Source of the DNA: Nemophila menziesii
Lineage: Eukaryota > Streptophyta > Magnoliopsida > Boraginales > Hydrophyllaceae
Length of the DNA stretch: 64,000 nucleotides
Assembly (NCBI GenBank): GCA_029959085.1
Contig: JARWIR010000005.1
Coordinates: 8,000,501-8,064,500, forward strand
Direction: 5' to 3'
Every line of letters begins with the position of its first letter. Position 1 is the stretch's first letter. Under the pieces are notes generated by a model. The model was not told the origin of the DNA. It saw nothing but the letters and a program-made list of their open reading frames with translations, and searched no databases. A program made the translations under genes and the position numbers. Shown here in pieces: positions 58,571-64,000 of the stretch.

Positions 58571-59463
58571 AGACTTTTTTCATTTGTAACATATTTAGAA
58601 AAAATAATCTCAAGAAAAATTTATTTGAAAAAATAATTGCAAAACTAACATGTAGGAGCGCCATTGGCATTTAATAAGCCCAATAGATTAGTGGTCCATT
58701 AATTACCTAAAATAAGAGGCGCTCCTTTAAGGAGCGCTTTTACTGTAATGGCTAGCCATCGATCTTCGGCCTTGGACCAAATTGCTCTGCCGTTCCTTTC
58801 CATCCCATTCGGCATCCTGAATCCTATAAATGCATTCTAATTAGCTTGTAGATCTATTCTAGATAACTTCTCTTATGGCTTCCACTAACAATTTTTATAT
58901 ACTTTGCTTTTTACTAGTCTTCGTAATCATCCTTTGAATAGCCAAAACACCTTTAAAACCCAAAGCACTTATTGTTCCAGTTACTAAGGATGAATAATTT
59001 CAATTTTACACGGTCCATATCATTCAACAAAATCCTCTCAAGTCAAAGGAACTTATACTTGATCTCAGTGCCAATACTTCATGGATTGGTTATCAAGTGT
59101 ACAATTTTTCATCTTATAATTACGCTAAATGTAGTTCAACCATATGGAAGATTGTCAAATTTGATCGATGTGGTAAAAGCTGTTTTTCAGATAATAATGG
59201 CGCATGCAAATATTTCATGAATCCAGATCAGATGTTGAGTTTAGATAAAAGATCGATGACCAGTTATTATTTTTTAATTAAAGACGCTTCTTTGAAGAGA
59301 GTCTCATATTTAAGTTAATTATTGGGTCATTTGTCTAATGGGCTAATTAAATGATAGAGGCGCTTTTCGGAAGAGCGCCGTAGGTTAGTTTTGCAATTTT
59401 TTTTTTTAAATAAGTTATTCTTGCCATTACTTTTTTTAAATAAATTACAAATAAAAAAACTCC
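58571..59463. mobile_element. Pack-MULE-like element carrying an EDGP-like gene fragment
   Basis: Terminal inverted repeats of about 90 bp: left 58571-58660 and the complement of 59385-59463 share TTTGTAA.., ..TTATTT..AAAAA, and ATTGCAAAACTAAC, then GCGCTC/GCGCC words. Possible 9-bp flanks TATAGATAG (58562-58570) and TAAAGATAA (59464-59472) match at 7 of 9 positions. A second hairpin of AGGCGCTC/GAGCGC words lies inside the left end (58655-58740). The interior is a single gene fragment with no transposase. It abuts the right end of the previous MULE. Confidence 0.7.
58875..59318 (+). pseudogene. EDGP/xylanase-inhibitor-like (pepsin-fold) N-terminal fragment
   Basis: One frame from an ATG at 58875 to a TAA at 59316 has a hydrophobic signal-peptide-like start, then ..KPKALIVPVTKD.., ..YTVHIIQQNPLKS.., ..ELILDLSANTSWIGYQ.. 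and Cys-spaced ..SSYNYAKCSS... This is the N-terminal lobe pattern of secreted EDGP, basic 7S globulin and TAXi-type inhibitors. It is broken by stops at about 58935 (TGA) and 58995 (TAA) and keeps only the first ~150 of about 430 residues. It is enclosed by the inverted repeats of 58571-59463, which suggests capture by a transposon. The call rests on remembered family motifs. Confidence 0.55.
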
Positions 59464-60574
59464 TAAAGATAATTAAGAATATGAGAAAAGGGCACATTTG
59501 TGTTTGTCACATTGTGAGATAATGATTACGAATTGTAACAGAAAACAAGGAGAGAAAGGTTAAGAACATGATTATCGGAGATTCGGCAGCATCTGCATCT
59601 GATTCTTGTTGGAACGCACGACCAATTTTTCATTTTACTTTTATTTTCACGAAAGTAATTCTATTTCCATTACTACTTTATTCAGCAATAATTATTATCT
59701 CTGACCAATTGATTCACTTCTTGATTCTAATTTCAAAAGAAGGCTCTGTGTAGGGTTTAGTTAATTGGCTGAATCTGTAAAATGAGTACTGCACTGCTGA
59801 GAGTACGTAAATAATCACGATTAATTGTGCCATGTGACAAGATTCAAAAATAGAAAGATGTTGATGTTAACCCAACATAGTAGGAGAATAAGTAAATTTA
59901 CCTTTTCTTTTTAATACATAATCCGGGCCGAAAAATATAGAGATTATTACCCAAAGGGTCTTGAAAACACCACACCGGGACCTAACAAGACCGGTTCTAT
60001 AGCCTCTTCTTACTAAAGGCCACAAACTAAATTTAACACTACAAACCTAATTTCTCAATTACATTCTTACCCCTTTTTGTATTTTATTTTTCTATATATA
60101 CTACATTAAATAAAAAAAATTAAAACACTATCTCTCCTCTCACCCCTCTTCTCTCTTTCTCTCTCTCTTTCTCTTAAAAATCCCGTGAAGCAGCAAAGCC
60201 ATCACAAAGCCAAAACCATGGCAGCCGGTCCTGACCTCTATGCCGCCGAGAAGAAACCGTCGCAACAGAGAGAGATCTGTCTAGTGCTGCATTGCGAGAT
60301 CTCTGTTCGCGTTTTAGAGCAAATCAGAGCACATCTTCCGGCGAGACTTAGGGTTCCGCCATCCAGCGAATCTTCCCTTTCTGTTCGTGAGTTGCCGGAT
60401 CTGCAGACAAGAACAGGTTGTTTACAAAATGACTTTAGTTTCTGTAAAGTGAGAAGCCATGGTTATTTCTATAGAGATCTTGTTCAAGGGATGATTAATT
60501 TTCTTATGAAATGGATGATTAATTTTCTTATGAAGTGAGTTGCTGCTATGTTAGTAAATGTTGTTGTTACTTTT

Positions 60575-60672
60575 CTAGCAATTCCATTTTTTGGTTGAAA
60601 AGTTGCTGCTGCAATTCTATTTTTTGGTTGAAAGGTTGCTGCTGCAATTCCATTTTTTGGTTGAAAAGTTGT
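60575..60672. repeat. Short tandem repeat, unit about 36 bp
   Basis: Three copies of a unit around 'gcaattc(c/t)attttttggttgaaa' followed by 'agttgctgct' occur at about 60578, 60614 and 60648. Located between the gene-like left half and the motif array of E4. Confidence 0.85.
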
Positions 60673-61099
60673 TGTTACTAACGTGTCCCTCAATTATTAA
60701 TATTAGATGTTCCCACTAATTTTGTTTCCTACTTTGATTATAGTGGAATTATCTCATTTATTACAAGATTGAAAATACTAGTATTATATGTAGAAATAGG
60801 GAAAGTGCTAACTATTAGTTATCTTCAATCGTATGTTTAACTTTTGATATTTTTTTGTGTTGCAAAATTGGAAGTTTTAGCCATTGGAGTGTGTGAAAAT
60901 GCAGTAAGTGCATCTCGTTAGAAAATTCCACACACATTTGTAGAGATAATTAGTAATGTAATTCTTTTTCTTTTTTTTTGTAATTATAATGTAATAATTT
61001 CATTTTTGTAATGTAAAATAGATTTTTGTATCAAACCCAATAAATTTTGTCTAAATGCTCAGGACTTTACCGATTATACGAGAAATGCTCTGCACTTTT

Positions 61100-61450
61100 A
61101 CTGAGAAACACTCAGCAAGTTACTGAGCATGCTCAGTAAAGATACTAAGAAAACGAGCATGCTCAGTAAAGTCAGTCAATTAAAAAATTCAAATACTCAG
61201 CAACTTTTTCCGATACTCAGTACTTTTTTACGATACTCAACAACTTTTTTCATGCTCAGTAGCCCATGCTCAGTACTTTTTCCATGTCCAATACCCCATG
61301 CTCAGAACTATTTTTTCAGACTCAGAACTATTTTTTCAGACTCAGAACTTTTTTCCATGCTCAGAACTATTTTTTCAGACTCAGAACTTTTTTTCCAGAC
61401 TCAGAACTATTTTCCAGACTCAGAACTTTTTTCCATGCTCAGAACTTTTT
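61100..61450. repeat. GCTCAGTA/ACTCAGAA array of MULE E4
   Basis: More than 20 copies of CTCAG words: first 'catgctcagtaaag' and 'gatactcag', then a regular series 'cagactcagaactattttt' with a period near 19-20 bp (61310-61445). It is in the same place as the array of E1 but with a changed wording (..CTCAGAACT). The 130-codon frame across it only translates the repeat. Confidence 0.9.
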
Positions 61451-61759
61451 CCGGCGGTGGCCGGAGGCGGCCGGCGGTGATCGGTGGTTGTGGTCGGAGC
61501 TGGAAAATATTTGATAATTAATGAAAGAGGAGAGAGAAAAAATGATAAAGGAGGAGAGAGATTAATGGTAATGGAGGAGAGAGAGTAATGGTAGTGGAGG
61601 AGAGAGAAATAATCTATTTTTTTGTCTTATATGCACTAGAAGGGTAGTTATGACATTAGACATTTTATTGGCCTCTAAGAAGGAGAGAGGAATTGACTAG
61701 CTTCTAAGTGGCACATTGATGTTTCTCAAGTCTCCTTGGGTAATTGACCCAAAAATATA

Positions 61760-64000
61760 ACAATGACTAGTGTATGATTTGGAATCGTAGGAGTAATTTT
61801 AAAGAAAATGAAAAAATTTGATAGAGTTAATTTTTCTTAATTTGTTTGGATTATATTATTAATAAAATAAAAATAATTTAATTGATTATATATTTTATAG
61901 TTTTTAATTTGTAATTTTTTTAAAAATATCAACTATTTAATCTTTCAATTTAAAAATTATTTAAAAAATAATAAAATAATTATTTTTTAAAATGTTACCG
62001 TTAATATTATAATTTGAGAAAATACTTATCTAAATCATGATTAGAAAACTCTATACCTAAAAATTGACATGTTATTATTTTTTCCCAATTAGATTATTTA
62101 GTTCATTATTTAAATTAAAAATCTATGACCATTTTACTTTCTTATTTTTTTTATTGTTATTAATTAAAAATAGAGGTATTTGCTAAAAGAAGTCTAATAA
62201 AATTACCTACTTGTTAAAATAAGTTTTCAATAATATATTTTATAAAAAAATGCCTAATAAAAACATCTCTTCTATATTTTTTTATACTTTTACTAACCTT
62301 ATTATTAAATATATTATTTTCAATACAATATTTATTTTTAAATATTAAACAAATAATAGGGTACTCCACCACCACCACTATCACTACCATGTATTTAACC
62401 ACCATTACATCTACCACAGCCACAACCACCACCACCACCACCACCACCTCCTACTACTACTACTACTACTAATTCCATTATACACGCGCGCGTCCGTGAT
62501 TTTTTTTTAAATCGTCATGACTAATTCTAAAAATATCAAAAAAATAAAAAAAAATCATTTTTGAATAAAGCAAATTAATATTTACGTTCATGAATTTTTT
62601 TTGATATTTTTTTAAAATTATTTTTTCCATTATGACAATAGTTACACATGCAAAACTTTTAATTTTATTTTAGATATACAAACAAAAAAACGAATAAAAA
62701 TAAATAGAAAGTATAATTCATCGGTCATCATCAAATATTTTTCTTTATCAAAAAAATTTATTACAATACTTAATAAGGAGAAAATATCACAATACATTTG
62801 AAAAAACTGTTGCTAACGTCATCATGGTTATTGAGTGCAACATCTTTTTCGACAACTTTTTTTTTGAAAAGCATATTTGCTTCTTCGTCTTCACTGTATC
62901 AGCATGAGCTCATCAAGAACGAAGCTTCATAAGATGCATCAACGAAGTACTCTGACATCATCTCACCATCTTCACTGGATCAGACTCGCACATCAAAATT
63001 GCCTCAACGAATCCCTGGCATAGACTCGCCTGCACATCTTCACTGGATCGAAATGAAGCTCACTCACAATAATCATGGATGCTCACAGAAACTCTAAGGA
63101 CACTGCTACGAAGCTTCCATATCGCTCGAAGGTTGCTGCCACTGAATCGGGGTCTCACCGGAGCTGCAAAAAACTCCCTTACCAAGGCTCCAATGCTGCA
63201 TCAATGATACTCCACTGCTCCTTCTTGTGATTCGGTAGTCGCTGCCCCATGATCTGCTGCGTTATTCAACTTCATGATTCAGTCATGGTTTTGTTATTTA
63301 GCCATGGATCTGCTTCGTGATTCAACCATTGAGTAGAAGTTTTAGTGTTATTTTCTAGACATAGTAAACTTTATAGATTTGAATGTTTTTTATTTGAGAG
63401 TAGGAATAGGTTAATAACGAAGACTGCCGCTGTGTTTTGGAATGTGAAGAGGAAATAGGATAATAATTTTTTGAATTTTTAATATTAATAATTTATTGTA
63501 TATAGTAAGTAAAAAAACATAAAAGAGGAATTGGGGGCCTTATTAGTAACCATGGATAATGTGACCATAGGGGTATGTGTTAAGAATTATGATTGTTCTT
63601 AAAATACATGGATCTAATATTGATGAGCTATATATCTATAAAATATAATTATAACACACGAGACCACTTATCTTATAGAGTAGGCAAGGGCCAAGGAGCT
63701 ACGCAAAGCTACAAGGCTATTACTGCAGCTGCCATCACTTGTTACGCCAGCATATTCTTTGGATCCGGCGATACCCTCCCTCCCCCCACCATATCAGCCG
63801 AACGTGGACCTCACTTCTTCTTTTAACTCTTATCTTTTTTAGAATTGACATTTTTGTCCATTTCTTTGGTTCATTCATTTCTAATTTTATAACTTTTCCA
63901 ATTTCAGTCATTATTATTAATGAACTTTATGTGCGAAATTTGAATATTAAAATAATTTAAATTTGAAAGTAAATTTACAAAGTTTTTTTTTTTTTGGACG
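61760..64000. other. Unassigned AT-rich DNA with a (CCA)n tract
   Basis: 62365-62470 holds (CCA)n/(CTA)n simple sequence with a short (CG)n run near 62485. 62880-63330 is GC-richer with repeated 'catcttcactgga' words (about 62968 and 63037) and looks like old exon or passenger DNA, without recognisable protein. 63640-63830 is again GC-richer and unrecognised. No gene can be supported. Confidence 0.5.

Larger units (their letters stand above)
59940..61750. mobile_element. Non-autonomous MULE (E4) with intact target duplication
   Basis: 1811 bp, flanked by a perfect 9-bp duplication AAAAATATA (59931-59939 and 61751-61759). The left end is GAGATTATTACCCAAAGGG and the complement of the right end GGGTCAATTACCC. 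It is homologous along most of its length to E1 (21219-24510), including the right third. The internal 117-codon frame at 60185-60538 is unrecognised and may be captured exon sequence. No transposase. Confidence 0.92.

Noticed and set aside
61129..61521. Open frames of 60-130 codons in all three plus-strand frames
   Set aside because: All translate the CTCAGAACT repeat of MULE E4; absence of stops follows from the repeat unit.
62214..62447. 77-codon minus-strand frame rich in Val
   Set aside because: Reads through the (CCA)n microsatellite.

Overview
This is a plant nuclear DNA window, very likely from a eudicot. It is AT-rich and densely packed with transposable elements. It has introns with GT-AG borders and plant-type tRNA-Asp primer sites. 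I see one ordinary host gene: a four-exon cyclin-dependent kinase inhibitor of the KRP/ICK family at 50018-51006 (+). I saw no rRNA or tRNA gene, no CRISPR array and no organelle or bacterial gene. The species cannot be named from the sequence.

Layout. 1-3782: a ~440-bp direct repeat split by a minus-strand solo LTR (family A, target duplication GTATA), which itself contains a 1357-bp Mutator-like (MULE) insertion. 4590-4830: RNase H remnant; 4860-5880: CA-rich simple sequence. 7136-10991: non-autonomous Athila-like Ty3/gypsy element (LTR family A) with a decayed gag. 11009-13276: two hAT-like MITEs and a LINE remnant. 13696-15611: CACTA remnant. 15712-20103: second non-autonomous gag-only LTR element (family B, perfect AGGTC duplication) nested in an older LTR. 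21219-24510: MULE with a nested family B solo LTR (ATAAT duplication). 25830-27791: three small MITEs. 29278-29494: copia-like LTR end. 30074-31600: MULE remnant. 31600-34260: third gag-only LTR element, minus strand, carrying a fold-back element. 35960-38830: decayed MULE transposase split by a family A solo LTR. 40138-49273: a complete MULE. 49274-51300: KRP gene. 55950-56420: LINE remnant. 57254-61750: three MULE-type elements, one carrying an EDGP/xylanase-inhibitor-like gene fragment. 61760-64000: simple sequence and unassigned DNA.

The most interesting part is the 9.1-kb MULE at 40138-49273. It has degenerate terminal inverted repeats and a perfect 9-bp target duplication (TAAAATAAA). 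It carries two divergent transcription units that converge near 45.1-45.9 kb: an intact 713-aa mudrA-type transposase (DDE, SWIM and CCHC zinc motifs) on the minus strand, and on the plus strand a multi-exon gene ending in a Ulp1-type (SUMO protease-like) domain. This resembles the Kaonashi/KI-MULE class. Its introns and spacers, but almost none of its exons, are filled with dozens of copies of the palindrome GAGTACTC. Smaller MULEs in the window (21219-24510, 30074-31600, 57254-58568, 59940-61750) share its terminal sequence and carry their own arrays of related but different motifs (ACTCAGTA, GCTCAGAA, ACTCAGTGA, ATGATGAGTA). I infer a rapidly diverging sequence-recognition system of the kind known for VANDAL elements, in which an element-encoded protein binds arrays in its own non-coding DNA. 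Functions of the arrays are not shown by the sequence.
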